A stretch of 64,000 bases of DNA from Ciborinia camelliae (GCA_025890175.1 JANPYM010000003.1:3085466-3149465); one strand, 5' to 3'; positions 25,001 through 37,632 are shown, numbered from the stretch's first letter. Made by a program: numbers and translations. Notes: generated from the sequence alone by a model not told the origin.

Positions 25001-25599
25001 AGCATTGATGTTCGGATCAGTAGGGAGTATGAAAGCTATCTGCATAAAGTAGGTCCTATAACGACCAATATATTTTCGAGAAAGAAAGAGATGTTCTCAA
25101 CAATATCTATCACAAATAACATGATACCCCTATGCTCCTCCGAGAATCTCCTCCGTATACTGTAGCTATAGTACAGCACACAAGATTCACGAACAAGATC
25201 AGCCCTGAGCTCTGATGAAATAAAAATCTCGATCGAGCATCCCTACTAACTAACTAATCCTCAACAAGATACCCCTCCCGTCTCAAAATGTTCTAATACA
25301 CCCATACCATCCCACAACCACAAATTTGAATCCAAACCCTCGATCGTTTCCCCCTCTGCTTTCCTGGGATGTTTTCATAAAATGGCTGCTTGATAGCTAC
25401 ATAGATAGCCCTTAAGGTTCTATATCATTACATTTTCCCCTGCGGGGAACTCGTGGATCGTACCCGCCATGTTATTAAATGGTGATTCCCTGCATGTCAT
25501 GTTTGATTCGAGGACAGAGGATATTGTTGATAGCTGATTTTCTTCTCTTTACTGTAGATACCGTGTATTTCTCTTGATATTGCTTTCTATTTCATTCTA
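19052..25599. other. Gene-poor region with isolated protein-like fragments
   Basis: About 6.5 kb with no gene I can support end to end. The first few hundred bases above 19051 are the 5' region of the minus-strand gene. Short tandem copies of GTGACAGGCAGGA (22879-22910) and of TCTTCAAA (22765-22800) occur. On the minus strand, three fragments read like real protein in the order 24964-24767 (WARLWLDLWIGGLWLYT, then EDVVDFLAEDLEDAIG), 24465-24238 (ESSILLEAHTMLPRFQGDEE) and about 24030-23880 (EERKAIGWLWLERMKN). They could be exons of a decayed or poorly resolved gene; I could not join them in frame. Confidence 0.4.
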
Positions 25600-26899
25600 T
25601 TGCTTTGCTTTGCTTTATATATATATATATACACCTAATATACATAAACATACCTAGCTATCTGATTATTTATTCTCCTCCCTCTCCTCCTCCTCCCTCT
25701 ACCCCCTCTCACCAAACTCCCCTCATCCATAGACCTCCTTCCTCATCGCCCTCCACAGAGCAACCCCCATAGCAAGCAAGCAAGGAAAAATGTGCCTTCC
25801 TGCTTGCTTGCCTACCTTTAAAAGCCTTAAAAGCCTTTTAAAGGTAGATATAGAAAATGAGCACCTCCAGCTAGGTGAAAGGTTGAAGGTTGAAGTTCAA
25901 GCTAAATGAAGCTACATGTATATATCCTTTATATCAATACACTAATATATGATATGATTTGATATGATATATATCTCCCGTCTCCCATCTCTATATCAAT
26001 CAATCAATCAATCAATTAATCAGTAGCAGTAGACAAATAGATACATTGATTTATTAATAAGATATAAACATAAACATAAATATCTTAATCTTAATCTTAA
26101 TCATAATCTCAAATCAAGCGTTCCATTTCATGCCTCGATATATTATATTGTATCATGTTATATCATATCCTGCCGAACTACCCCGCCCCGCCCCGTCCCG
26201 TCCCGCCGACTCTGGTCCAGAATTACATCTTGCATTTTCTTGTTTTTGTTCTTGTTCTTGTTCATTTTCGTTACCCTCCTACTCACCTCTCAAACCTCTC
26301 CAACCTCTGAAACCTAACTACCCATCCATCTACCTACCCATCCCCATATCAATTCATCCACCCTCTTCAAAATCAAATCAAACCTAACCTGGAAGATATT
26401 ATATTATTATTATATTATCATATATATATCTAATATATTTCCCAATGTAATCCAAGCCAAGCCAAGCCAAGCCAACCAAATAAATCAATCTCATCTCATC
26501 TCATCTCATCTCATCAGAACACCAACACCAACACCAACATTAACACCAATACCAACACCCATCCCTTCGCTTTGCCTTGCCTTGCCTTGCCTTTCTCACA
26601 CTCTCGCTCTCTCTTTCCATCCTTCTTCCTTTTACCATTCCTTCTTCCTCCTTCTTTCCTTCTCTACCTATTATCCATACCAACTTACCAACCTACCAAC
26701 CTACCTACTATCCATACCAACCAACCAACCAACCAACCTACCAACGAAACTAAATAACCAATCACCTCTCAATCACCTCACCTCGCCTCACCTCGAACAA
26801 TATAACATAAGAAAACCATACCATACCATACCATTACCAATTCCCACTCAGTATACCATTCCCACCCAAGTATACCAAGTATACCTATATAATATAATA
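25600..26899. repeat. Microsatellite-dense AT/CT-rich tract
   Basis: Successive simple repeats: TTTGC and TATA near 25605-25630, CCTCCTCCCTC near 25680, ATCAATCA near 26000, TTAATC near 26085, CCCCGCCCCG near 26180, AAGCC near 26455-26475, TCATC near 26490-26515, ACACCA near 26520-26560, ACCAACC near 26695-26740. Long plus-strand frames here (26130-26387, 26582-26929) are translations of these repeats. Two inverted repeats stand out at 25772-25847: an imperfect AGCAAGCAAG pair, then a perfect 13-bp pair, CTACCTTTAAAAG (25812-25824) and its complement (25835-25847), with a 10-nt spacer. Confidence 0.75.
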
Positions 26900-26901
26900 T
26901 A

Positions 26902-27608
26902 CAGTCAAGGACAAGCAAACCTTATATAAAAAATGATATAAAAATATATTTCCATTAAATTTACTTTTTTTTAATGATAAATATATAGAATAATCTAAAG
27001 ATATCAAATATATAATAAAAAATATAATTCGATATGTATTTGATTTAATATTTAATATATAGGAAATTTGGAGGTGTCACGTGACGATAGTTCAAATTTC
27101 ATTTTTTAATTTTTTTAACTTTTTATTTTTAAAATCTTTTTTATAAAAAGTTTATAAAAAGAATTTTATTATTAGAATTAGTGTTAAAATCTGTATATTC
27201 TATATTAAAAAAATTTTAAATTTATCAATAACTTTAATAATATAGAAAAACAGAAAAGAAAAAAAGAAAAAAAGAAGTAAATCATGTGATTATTATTTTA
27301 TATTGTATTTTTAAAGTTTGAAATAGTATAAATGATAAAAGAAAACTTAAGGAATCGAATAGTATAATTAGATTATATATAAGTGGCGTTGTTGATCTAA
27401 TATAGCTTATATAATACATTGGATGATCACGTGACAACAGTTCAGATTTCGAAATTTTGTTTTTTGGGTTTTTGAAACCCTTACCGATTATTTTTTAAAA
27501 ATATTTTTATATCATTGGAATCAGCTTAAAATTCTATATATCTTGCACTAAAAAAAATTAAATTCAGAGGCAAAAATCTTTTAAGTGGACTTTGCTTGTC
27601 ACCGACTG
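26902..27608. mobile_element. TA-flanked TIR element, Tc1/mariner-like, non-autonomous and AT-decayed
   Basis: The left end CAGTCAAGGACAAGCAAACC and the right end, read as its complement (CAGTCGGTGACAAGCAAAGT), match at about 16-17 of 20 positions. TA borders both sides (26900-26901 and 27609-27610). The 707-bp interior is extremely AT-rich and has no frame for a transposase. It contains two diverged direct copies of a segment starting TCACGTGAC (27077 and 27427) and ending with a TATATTCTATATTAAAAAAA-like stretch about 150 bp later. The composition fits repeat-directed C-to-T mutation. This is a relic or MITE-like copy. Confidence 0.75.
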
Positions 27609-27610
27609 TA

Positions 27611-28652
27611 GTCCAACTCCCCTCCTTCTATCCCCCAAGTCCGTCAGCCACCTTAACTCACATCACATCACCGCATTCATTTTAACTCTTTGAATATTCC
27701 AGCTGGGTTTCGAATTTTGATTCTTGATTCTTGAATCTCCTATTTATCTCTTATCTATCTTTGACCCTACCCTCCCTCCCTATCCTATCCCCCCTTTTCA
27801 CCTCACCTCACCTCACCTCACCTCTCACACTCACACCCACACACAAACCGACCGTCCAAGTCCAAGTCCAAGTCCAACCACCTACCTAAATATATTCGAA
27901 CAACCGAAGCCATCTCGATTCTTTCTAACGAATCATCATATCCATCTATCCATCCATTTATCCATCTATCCTCCTCCTCCACTCCACTCCGCCCCATCCC
28001 ACTTCATTCCACTCCATCCCATCCAAAGTAAACATTATATATATCCCTTTAACAAGAGACCGAGTAAGTTAACCCCCAATATTCCCACTCCCATTCCCAT
28101 TCCCATTCCTCCCATCCACTGGCCTTCTTCCTTCTTTCTTTCACATCTATCCATCAATCCATCCATCCATCCATCCATCCATCCACCCATCCATCCACCC
28201 ATCCATCCACCCATCCAATTCAACCCCAATTAAAAGCCCCATTTAACCGAAAAGGCCATAGATGTCCATAGCCATTTCTAGCTATACATTCTCTTCACCC
28301 TCCTCTCCCTCTCTCCCTAAAATATTAAAATTGTACAATTAAAGCTCCTCCGCCTTATCTCATCCCGTCTCCAAAAAAAAAGGAAGAAAGCCAGCAGATT
28401 AAAAAAAAAGCATAATAAAAATCCCACCCATGCATGTATGGTATAGTGCAGTAAAAAAGCAAAGCAAAAGTGAGCAGACAAAAAGAAAAGACGAGGTGGA
28501 CAATACTACCACCCAAACATTATGGCATTAAAAACAAAAGAAAATATTAGTCGTGTCGGCCTGTACACTGGTGAGATGTATGGCTATGTGGTGTCGATTT
28601 GGTGATATCGTTCGGGTATCATTTCTCTCTCTTCTAGCGTTGAAATAAAAAT
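27611..28652. repeat. Microsatellite tract and 3' side of TBC gene
   Basis: CT-rich simple repeats: CCTCACCTCACCTCA near 27800, CCAAGTCCAAGT near 27855, ATCCATCCATCC at about 28145-28215. A 169-codon plus-strand frame at 27724-28233 is a translation of these repeats (Pro/His/Ile/Ser) and is not accepted as a gene. From about 28300 the sequence becomes ordinary and probably contains the 3' UTR of the minus-strand TBC gene. Confidence 0.7.
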
Positions 28653-31273
28653 TCAACTTCTCTTCTTCCCTCTATGCAACTTCCATTCTGCCTTGGTAAC
28701 TTTCATCAGTAATTCCTCATCTTTAACTGGGATCCAACTTGTGAGGACTTTCATCGCGTTTTCAAAATCACTATCGAGTAATATATCTCTCGTACCATCG
28801 ATCAATGCAGCACTGGTGGCATGAATAACATCTAAACCACCTGCGAATGGACGGTCTTTACTATAGGGTAAGGATTGATCTTCATCTCCTAGAAGCATGA
28901 AGACATCCCATACGCGGAGTTGAGCTGGGAAGGGAATGGAATAGTTGAAGAGAGTGAGGTACCATCGAGTGCCGTATGCGGTGGGTTCAATGCCAAGTTC
29001 ATTCTATCAGAGTCAGTATTTGTATAAACAAAGTAGGATATAAAACTTACTAGCTTGGCCGAAACCTCACCGTTATCTAGCCACTTTGTTGAGAATTCAT
29101 CTAAAGCAGCCATCAAACCCGGAAAACCTGGCTCGTATAGTTTCTCCAAACCACGCAAAGTCCACATGCGTACTAACATGATAAAACACTTTTCTTCATC
29201 GTAATAGCACAGAAGAGTAGCTGCCAATGATGCCATACCCTGAACATATCCAGTGGCAGGAAAGTAAAGTGATAACGCGTGAAGGACTCGAAAGAGGAGT
29301 CGCTGACCTCCTCGATATCTCCGTCTAAACATGATGTGGCTATTGATTGTTCGAGGAACATCAAGATCAATCTGAACATCATCTGCCGAACTTTGATCCT
29401 GTAGCTTATGGAAAGCTTGAATTATATCCCCCTCTTGTGCGCTGTCCTCCCTCTTCTTCGCCGAACTAGCAAGAAATGAATACCACGCCGAAGAACGCCA
29501 ACGATCCGGAATCCCTTTCCACGTCCGCTCTATTAATTTGGGACTTTTCGCGTCGAATTCGAAATCCATCCCTTCTCCGTCCTTGCCCTTGATTATTTTC
29601 GCCATCCTCCTCCACTTCTCTGTTCGTTCCGATTCTTTCTTCTTCATTAATTCTAAACCTTTACCCCCTTCCGCTTCTTCGGCAATATCTGCCAGCCCAG
29701 GAGGTAGAGTCAGCATGTCGCCGGCCTCATCCATCCATCTTCTATCTTTGTTTCCTGGTAATCGATTGGCAGCTGCTCTTAATTGAGAGCTCCGCGAACT
29801 CCGAATTGACGCATTGTCCGTATGTGACTTTTTTAAGGATCTAGGAGAAACCTTCCGACTAGGCGTACGTCTAAAACCCTTCTGTGGTGCCGTAGTAGAT
29901 GCCGATCGGCCAAAGGTTCGCTTTCTTCTCGGTGCCTCCGAGGCCAATTGAAGTACAGTCGAAACGCGCTGTGGTGGTTTTGGTTCTGGCGTGCCAGGCC
30001 TCGGTGTAGTTCTTTGACTATTAATGAATCCATATCTGTCGACGTCATTTCCATTCACATCTTCCCAATCTTCGATTCCCCCAGCTAGCTCAGCAGGCCG
30101 TCTGTTCGATAAACCGCTCGTGGATCGTTGGGGTACGCCTATGCCATTCGGAGTCAGGTAACTGTTTGCCCTAAAATTAATTAGTGGAGAGCCCATTTAT
30201 CAGTAAGCAGTTCCACACTCACGTAACAGGTCTTTCGGGTATCGATTCCCCCCCAACAGTTAAATTATTATCAATTGTATCGTCTTTTCCCTCACGCCAG
30301 TCAAACCCCGACCCCGACTCATACATAGATCTGACCTTTTGCGACTCCATTTCCAAGTCGTCGGATAGAACTTTGATCGAAGGCGACGTTGTGGCTAACA
30401 TAGAAAAGCTAGGTTGTCTAATGAATGTCTCTCGTCAGCACAGTAAGCTGGTTCGCTAGGGATACTTCCCACCACCCACCTTCGTGTCGCATTTGAGCGC
30501 GCTTGGCCATTTACTGCCTTTCTTCCGGCCAACATCATACTGCCTCTTTTGGAAAAGGACATAGATTGCATAAAATCTTCCTCTAATAAAGTTTCATTTG
30601 GGATGGGAGTTGTGATAGGCGAGAAATCCTCCTCTGGAATCTCCGTTGATTTACCAGTACCGGTAGGGGTTTTCGGATTACTATTCTTCGTCCTCCATCG
30701 TTTCAGGGACCCTGCAGGTGATCCCAATCTTTCTTTTTGCATAAAGTTTGGAGAAATTGGCAATGTGGGTGATTGCACATCGCTCAATTGAGTCTGCGGA
30801 GTGGGACTTGAATTTGCCATGACCACTTTTGAATCAAAGTTTATATTGACCCCCAAGACATTATCGTTATTGTTGTTATTATTATTATTATCGACTGTAT
30901 AAATAGAACCTTCGCGATCTCGAGTAATTGTACTGGTGGTGGGTGCAAGACCTGAATCTCTCTTTGTATCATCCTTTACTTCTCTTAACTCATGCGCAAG
31001 TAGTCGTGGCCGTGGTCGTGATTGTGGTCGTGGCGTTGATCGAAATGCAGGATGAGTATCTGTAGGTGGAGAAAGTGGAGGTGCAACAGTTACGGGAATT
31101 GGAGCCCTCTCTCCAGGGTACATATCTTCATACCTCATCGCAATTAGCCCCTCATGACTGGGGGTCACCGTATTTGTTGTGACTTGTGGGGTATTGGAAT
31201 GGTGACCTTGAGATGATGACCTCTTCTTTATTAGAATTCCTCGAAGACTTCCAAATCTTTGAATTGATGCCAT
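28653..31273 (-). CDS. TBC-domain Rab GTPase-activating protein
   Basis: Predicted exons on the minus strand are 31273-30480, 30417-30223, 30170-29051 and 29003-28653, giving 819 residues. Introns are GT-AG and all joints keep frame. The first about 530 residues are Ser/Pro/Thr/Arg-rich and look disordered, including an Asn run from ATT repeats near 30870. The catalytic domain covers roughly 545-800. It starts with RTWKGIPDRWRSSAWY, carries the arginine finger in IDLDVPRTI (Arg603) and the glutamine finger in ATGYVQGM (Gln640), and continues through FPGLMAALDEFSTKWL, GIEPTAYGTRWYLTLF and FPAQLRVWDVFMLLGD. Both fingers being present predicts active GTP hydrolysis on a Rab in membrane traffic. 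Which Rab is served cannot be read from the sequence. The domain order (long N-terminal tail, TBC at the C-terminus) resembles fungal Gyp-type proteins. Confidence 0.93.
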
Positions 31274-32600
31274 GATTTATTTATTATCTGAAGAAGAAAA
31301 GAGAAGAGAACAAAAGAAGAGGAAAAGGAAGGAAGGAAAAGAAAGGCAGGCTAGGAGAAGGGGAAAAAAAGATTGAAGAAATAATTTCGAGTTTGTATTT
31401 GATTTTTGTTTTGAGACGAAGAGGAGAGGAGAGGAGAGGAGGGAGATTTGAAGACTGAATGAAATTCTACAATTCAAATTTTCATCTTGAAAGATGGATG
31501 GATTAAAGTTTTCGACCGTCTTTTCTTCCTATCATTTTGAATTGGCAATATAGATTCTTGTGCTTTAAACACGAAAATCAATGTTTTGATGCTGTGCTGT
31601 GTGTTGTGTGTTGTGCTCTGCTGTAAAGTAACTCGCAGGTGATATACCTCTGCTGTAGTGTTCGTTGTAGGTAACTCCAAGCTTTCCAGTAGGTATTCTA
31701 CTTGACAAACAGTAGATAGTAGGTAGTAGATAGATCAAGAAAGGATTGGTGGTGAAGATTGGTTGATTCTCTTCTCTTGAATTTCTGAAATGGGATCATG
31801 GAGATAAAAAAGAAAGTGATTTCTAGAATTGAATTATCTTGGGGACCTGGTCGAGTCACTCTATAGAGATATATCATAAGTTATTATATTGTCCGATCTT
31901 ATATAGTGAGTAAGATGTAAACAAACAAAACATAAAAAAAATTGACTCTTAACAAACCTTACGATGTTGGTGATTCTATTCTTATGAATGATTAACCAGA
32001 AAATCTCAAGCTCACTTTCTCATCAATCCAGTCGGTGATCTCAAATCCGAATCCTGACTCTTATTAGTATCTAGTTGAGGTGGTGTTATATCGAAATCGA
32101 AATATAGATGCAGCAGGATTGACAACCATCACATCACAAGATTTGATACTTGATAGATACAAGGTACGAGAATGATTTGACTAGAAAAAGAAAGAGAAGA
32201 AAGAAATTAGAATCATAGATAAGTCGGGAAATATCCTGAAGTAAGAAGGTCAAATGGTAATCACAATTTATTTCTTCTTCTATCTTTGCTGCAATGCAAT
32301 CCATATCACCAATATCATCCATATACCAACTGCCTTCACTTCAATCACGGTAAAGCACCAGTACCCTCGAAATATCTCATTATTCCTCTTCGTCTTCCTC
32401 TTCCCTTTCCTTTCCTCTTCCTCTCTCCTCTACAATAAAATACAATATCAAAAAAGTAAACAATCTCAAAAAGCATTGCATTGCATTATATGATAGAATA
32501 GAATAATCCGACTTTCACTCATCCTCATAACATTGAATCAAGCCTTACATTCCATCCTCCATTCCCGCATTCCCTCAATCTCCCCACAGTCCACAGTCCT
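31274..32600. other. 5' region of the TBC gene
   Basis: AAGAAGGAAAGGAAAG purine runs lie directly upstream of the ATG (31290-31450), read as CT-rich leader on the coding strand, which is common in fungal promoters. Further out is ordinary AT-rich sequence with no gene I recognise. Confidence 0.45.
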
Positions 32601-34187
32601 CTTAGCGATCGATCGATGACCATCCATCAACTACCTATTGCCCACCAATATTAACATCAACCTCAGCATTAGTATCAGTATCAGCATTAGCATTACCATT
32701 AATATCAACCCCTTTCTCCCTTCTAATACCCAATATGCACGAATAAAGCCTTCTCTTCCCTTCCTCCCCCCTCCTCCCTCCTCCCTCCATAAAAAATTTG
32801 TACAACACCAACCACAACCTTCCCCCTCCCCTTCCCCTCCCCTTCTCCGTCCTCCCCCATCGGAAAAATATCTCAACGTCCCTCGCCGCGCGGCGCGCAG
32901 TGCAGTGCAGTGCAGTGTGCGCAGCCATCCGCGTACGCTGATGGTTCGGGTATATAAATACCTGTTAGGTAACCTACTACCTACCCTACCTATCCATACC
33001 TACCCTACCTATCCATACATACCTACCCTACCTATCCATACCTACCGATACATACATACATACATACCGATACGAGTACTCCAGTCCATTCCTATATAAC
33101 ATTGTCATATTCAAACACTATCTACCTAGGTATCTAGTAGTTACCTCTTTTCTTTTCGTCTCCTTTAGTTTTTAGGTAGGTAGTGCGGTTTAGATTCATG
33201 GGGAGACGGGTAGACTTCAAGGCAAACTTTGATTCAAGGTTGGATTTTGGATTTTGGATTTTAGATTTTAGATTTTAGATTTTAGATTTTAGATTTTGGA
33301 TTTTAAGTTAGACTTTAAGTTAGATTTGGATTATTGGGTTAGTCTGGGTATTGTGTATTTAGATACCTAGATACCTAGATAAAGCATCTAATATACCTAC
33401 CTAGGTACAAGATCTACCCAGATAACCTAGCTAGGTAAAATCTATTTGTTAATAGCAATTTTATAATTTTATAATTGTATAATCTTATATATCAAATCAA
33501 CGATTGATTCAACATTCAACCAACATATAGTAACATTAAATCTCTAAGAGAATCGGAGATAGATAGATAACCATTCATCCATAACCATTCATAACCATCC
33601 AGCTGAACACCTCCTCAATTTTTACCCAGGGTCCCGTACTCCAATACTTTCTCTGCATCCATCATCCATCCATCCATCCATCCGAGGTACCCTGAAATCA
33701 TACCTATCTACGTACCTACCTATCTACGTACCAAACTACCGGGTCCGGACCCATCCCTTCATCCATCCATCCATCCCATCCCATCCCATCCCATCCCAAT
33801 CGAACCATCAAATATACAAATATACAAATATGCAAATATACAAATATACAAAAAAGAAAACAAAAAAACAAACAACAGCTTCGAATTCACCTAGCCTAGC
33901 CTAGCATAGTATAGCAGAGATAGCATACACTCATCTCGTATTCCTGTAATACATTCCATCATACCATTCCATTATATACCTCTCAAATTCCATTCAAATT
34001 TCATTCAAAAAAATATCCCTTCATCCATCCATCCATCCATCCATCCCCTCCATCCTCCCAACCCTTCAAAAATTCTCAAATTCTCAAATCCCTATGATCT
34101 TTTTCTTTTTCATTTTTATTTTCATTTTTTCACTCATGTTTTTTTTCACTTATTTACTTTGCCCCCTCCCCCCCCCCCCCCCCTAAA
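32601..34187. repeat. Microsatellite-dense tract up to the assembly gap
   Basis: Includes ATTAACATCAACC/ATCAGTATCAG near 32650-32705, CCCTCCTCCC, TGCAGTGCAGTGCAG at about 32899, ACCTACCCTACCTATCCAT copies at 32970-33045, ATACATAC near 33050, GATTTTAGATTTTAGATTTT at 33245-33305, CTAGATACCTAGATA near 33365, ATCCATCC near 33665, CCCATCCCATCCC near 33775 and AATATACAAATATAC near 33810-33850. The frame at 32638-33099 is repeat translation. A poly-C run (34163-34183) ends at the gap. Confidence 0.8.
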
Positions 34188-34818
34188 NNNNNNNNNNNNN
34201 NNNNNNNNNNNNNNNNNNNNNNNNNNNNNNNNNNNNNNNNNNNNNNNNNNNNNNNNNNNNNNNNNNNNNNNNNNNNNNNNNNNNNNNNNNNNNNNNNNNN
34301 NNNNNNNNNNNNNNNNNNNNNNNNNNNNNNNNNNNNNNNNNNNNNNNNNNNNNNNNNNNNNNNNNNNNNNNNNNNNNNNNNNNNNNNNNNNNNNNNNNNN
34401 NNNNNNNNNNNNNNNNNNNNNNNNNNNNNNNNNNNNNNNNNNNNNNNNNNNNNNNNNNNNNNNNNNNNNNNNNNNNNNNNNNNNNNNNNNNNNNNNNNNN
34501 NNNNNNNNNNNNNNNNNNNNNNNNNNNNNNNNNNNNNNNNNNNNNNNNNNNNNNNNNNNNNNNNNNNNNNNNNNNNNNNNNNNNNNNNNNNNNNNNNNNN
34601 NNNNNNNNNNNNNNNNNNNNNNNNNNNNNNNNNNNNNNNNNNNNNNNNNNNNNNNNNNNNNNNNNNNNNNNNNNNNNNNNNNNNNNNNNNNNNNNNNNNN
34701 NNNNNNNNNNNNNNNNNNNNNNNNNNNNNNNNNNNNNNNNNNNNNNNNNNNNNNNNNNNNNNNNNNNNNNNNNNNNNNNNNNNNNNNNNNNNNNNNNNNN
34801 NNNNNNNNNNNNNNNNNN
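34188..34818. other. Assembly gap (631 N)
   Basis: Unresolved bases. The left side ends in a poly-C run and the right side begins with a 26-nt poly-A run followed by GAGAGAAAAAGGAGAAG, so the sequence probably failed in homopolymer or repeat DNA. Reading frames spanning the gap are meaningless. Confidence 1.
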
Positions 34819-35069
34819 AAAAAAAAAAAAAAAAAAAAAAAAAAGAGAGAAAAAGGAGAAGAAAAAAAACGCCACGCCATGCATCCTATCAATAAAATAT
34901 ATGCTTTCTTTCTTTTTTTTTATTAATTAATTTCCCCTTCACCTCACTTCCACTTATACTCATTCCGCTCCCAAGATAGTTTGAATGCATAAATACTACC
35001 TACATCCACATCCACATCCACATCCACATCCACATCCACATCCACATTCACATTCACATGCCCAACAAC
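34819..35069. repeat. Homopolymer and hexanucleotide repeat next to the gap
   Basis: A poly-A run (34819-34844) is followed by ordinary sequence and then a CATCCA hexamer array with CATTCA variants at about 35002-35058, immediately 3' of the ankyrin/DIL gene stop codon on the other strand. Confidence 0.8.
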
Positions 35070-37632
35070 TCAAAGTTCCTCGTTCTCCCAATCTCGCTCA
35101 TGATATGTGGAATGTGCTCTACCACCACTGAGATCAAGTTTCGCGAGGAACTCTGGAGGAACAGTAGGGATATATTTTCTTTCTCTCTCTCTATTCATAC
35201 CACCAAACCCAGCCCCGTAACAGATTAACATGTCTGTGCTAGAAGGTAACGAGAAAGGAAGCATGAGAGCTGGATCTAGAAGAAGATTCTCCGGCGCGTC
35301 TTCTTCTTCTTCAAAAGATTCATCATCGAGAGATTGGGGTTTTCCACCTTTGCCATTCGAGTCAGGGGTATCCGGTAATGATTTGCTTCCTCTTTTAGCT
35401 GGAGTGGATGGCGCACTCATGCGTAAGCCTTGCGAGGTTCTCTTTTGACGCTCCTTTCGTAACCTGTACTCTTCTTGCAAGTTGATTAAATATTTCATAG
35501 CACTTTTTGGTAATCCCTTTTCTCCAACTTCCGCTCGATAATGTTTCACCGAGTGTATTAGTTGCTGTGGCGTAAGTCGTGTGAGTTGCTGTAATGTTCC
35601 AACTAAAGCTTCCAAATCGTCTTGTCCCAAAGATGAGAAACATTGTAACCACTGTAGCAATTGAACTAAAGGTGCAAGATGTCGCCGAGCTGCCTCAATA
35701 GTCATTTCTCCACTAGAAGTCATAGAACCATGCTCATAATGCTCAGGTTGTCGATTGTTCGTTCGCGCCCATTCTTCTAAGCTAGATATATTCATTCGAA
35801 TTTGCATTGCTTTGGTTCGTGCTAGGTACTTTCGATTAGACATGATACGATTGAAAAGTTCGGCTCCAAGCCAGTAGAGTAGCTGAGCCAAAACTTGAGC
35901 AGTAATGACAGAATGTATGTCATAAAGATCCAACACAAACAGGGTCGAAGATAATAACGATGTGACATTGCGGGGTGATGGCTTCGCTCTCGCCTTTGGA
36001 GAAGGTGGTCGAAACCTTTTTTCGATGGGTAATTCTTTGACAGTTGTTTTTCTCTTAAAAAGCTTCCATTCGTTTTGAAATGTGACATCTTCAAACCCTG
36101 GAATAGTTTCATGTTCTAACATTGCAGAATCGAGAACTTTATCCATTCTCCTTTCAGCATCCCGAATAATTAATATAAAAATCTCGTTAATTAATTCCGC
36201 GAGTTGAAGTTGAAACTCCGTCGTTGACTCTGACAGTCCAGCGTCTTTTTTCAAATAGTGTAACAGCAATGTGGCATTCGACATCCAGAAAGCCAAGATT
36301 GTCATATCCCATTGGTGTGTTTCGACCACATCGTTGATTTTGTCCATCGCGCTAATGAGAAGTTTAGCCAAAAGATCATGACTTGCATGATAGTGAGCAT
36401 ATCTCGCGCTGAGAAATATCATATTCGCTGGTACGGGTTTCTGAGATGGCGATCGTTGAGGAGACATGTGGGTGATAATTATATCGAGAATTCGACCAAG
36501 TTCACTTTCCTGGAACACAAACATTTGGTCATGTAAGCATCGATTCCAGTCGAAATCTTGTCCTTCTTCTTCGAACTCCTCTGGTGATTCAGGTTGGTCG
36601 TCGATACCCATATTACCCAAGTCAACCTCTAGATCTCTAGCACTCTCCATCATCATTCGCCGCCTCATCTCGTTCTCGGCCATTTCCTCCTCAAATCGAT
36701 CCTGAGAGAATCCAGGGTTATAAAAGTCGTCCGTGACTCCAGCATTCCCAATATGATATCCACCATCCTGGAGGTAATCGGCAATTTCGCTATCTGGAGC
36801 GATGAAATCGAATGCTGTCCTTCCAGTTGATGATTTAACATCCCTAGATGCACCCCTATCTAGAAGTGCCTTTGCTATTCCTTTGTGACGATTTGTCATT
36901 GCCCACATCAGAGCACTCCATTGATTCCGATCTTGTTTGTCGACATCAGCACCAGCATCTAGTAGTGCTGTTACCACAGCTTCATGACCCTGCGCAATCG
37001 TCAGTAGCTTTATGATATATAACAGCTTTAGTTGGCACTCACAAAACAACTTGCGTATATTATAGGCGCTGTGCCTTCTTCGTCCGGCGCATCCAAATCT
37101 ACAAGGTCTTTTGCTTTACCTCGGAGAATCTTTTCTATGCGATCAACATCCCCATTACTAGCAGCCATATTCAAAGCCTTCTGTAGTATGTCTTTTTTCT
37201 CTTCGAGTGAAAGCTTCTCATCTGTAGCAACAGCATCCTCATCCTCACTGGCTGAGCCATCTCTGTGTGCTGCTTGAGCTGCTAGCATTTCCATAAGCCT
37301 GTTATCGCTATCCCCTATCTTTTGTTTTCTAATATTATCGTCGAATTCGTCGTTACCAAGTGAAAGATTCTTGAATTCAAGTGGTTTGGCCAGGACAGGA
37401 GTCGTCAGAAATTGAGATTGTCCTAGTTGTGTCAGTTGGTGAATATCGCTCTCTTACATCTGCTTGTCATACCTTGCCATGCATCATACATTTCAGTCTC
37501 AGGTGCATATTCTGCAGATACATGCTTTCGATCATCAAGTGACCTGGGTAAATCAGCTGGTAGTGGTGGTCGTGAACTTATCATCCCCTCTCCAAAACCA
37601 CCAATATCTCCATTATTGTCCTCGATGTCCAT
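35070..37632 (-). CDS. Ankyrin-repeat and DIL-domain protein
   Basis: Predicted exons are 37632-37473, 37422-37043 and 36989-35070, giving 819 residues. The start is the ATG before MDIEDNNGDIGGFGEG; the longer open frame upstream begins only with TTG. Residues about 120-240 contain ankyrin repeats: LNMAASNGDVDRIEKIL, APIIYASCFGHEAVVTALLD with AGADVDKQDRNQWSALMWAM, HKGIAKALLDRGASRDVK. A dilute (DIL) domain, related to the cargo-binding tail of class V myosins, covers roughly 330-640: FWMSNATLLLHYLKKDAGL, then STLFVLDLYDIHSVITAQVL, AQLLYWLGAELFNRIMSN and WLQCFSSLGQDDLEALVGTL. No motor domain is present. Filamentous fungi commonly carry this ankyrin + DIL architecture. A scaffold or cargo-adaptor role in vesicle transport is inference from the domains. 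The C-terminus is acidic and ends RDWENEEL. Confidence 0.92.

Noticed and set aside
27724..28233. 169-codon plus-strand open frame
   Set aside because: His/Pro/Ile/Ser periodicity directly mirrors CCTCA and ATCC repeats; the opposite strand is also open.
32638..33099. 153-codon plus-strand open frame
   Set aside because: Built from ATTAACATC, CCCTCC and CTACCTATCC repeats; no protein signature.
34146..34926. Long open frames across the N stretch
   Set aside because: They exist only because unresolved bases contain no stop codons.
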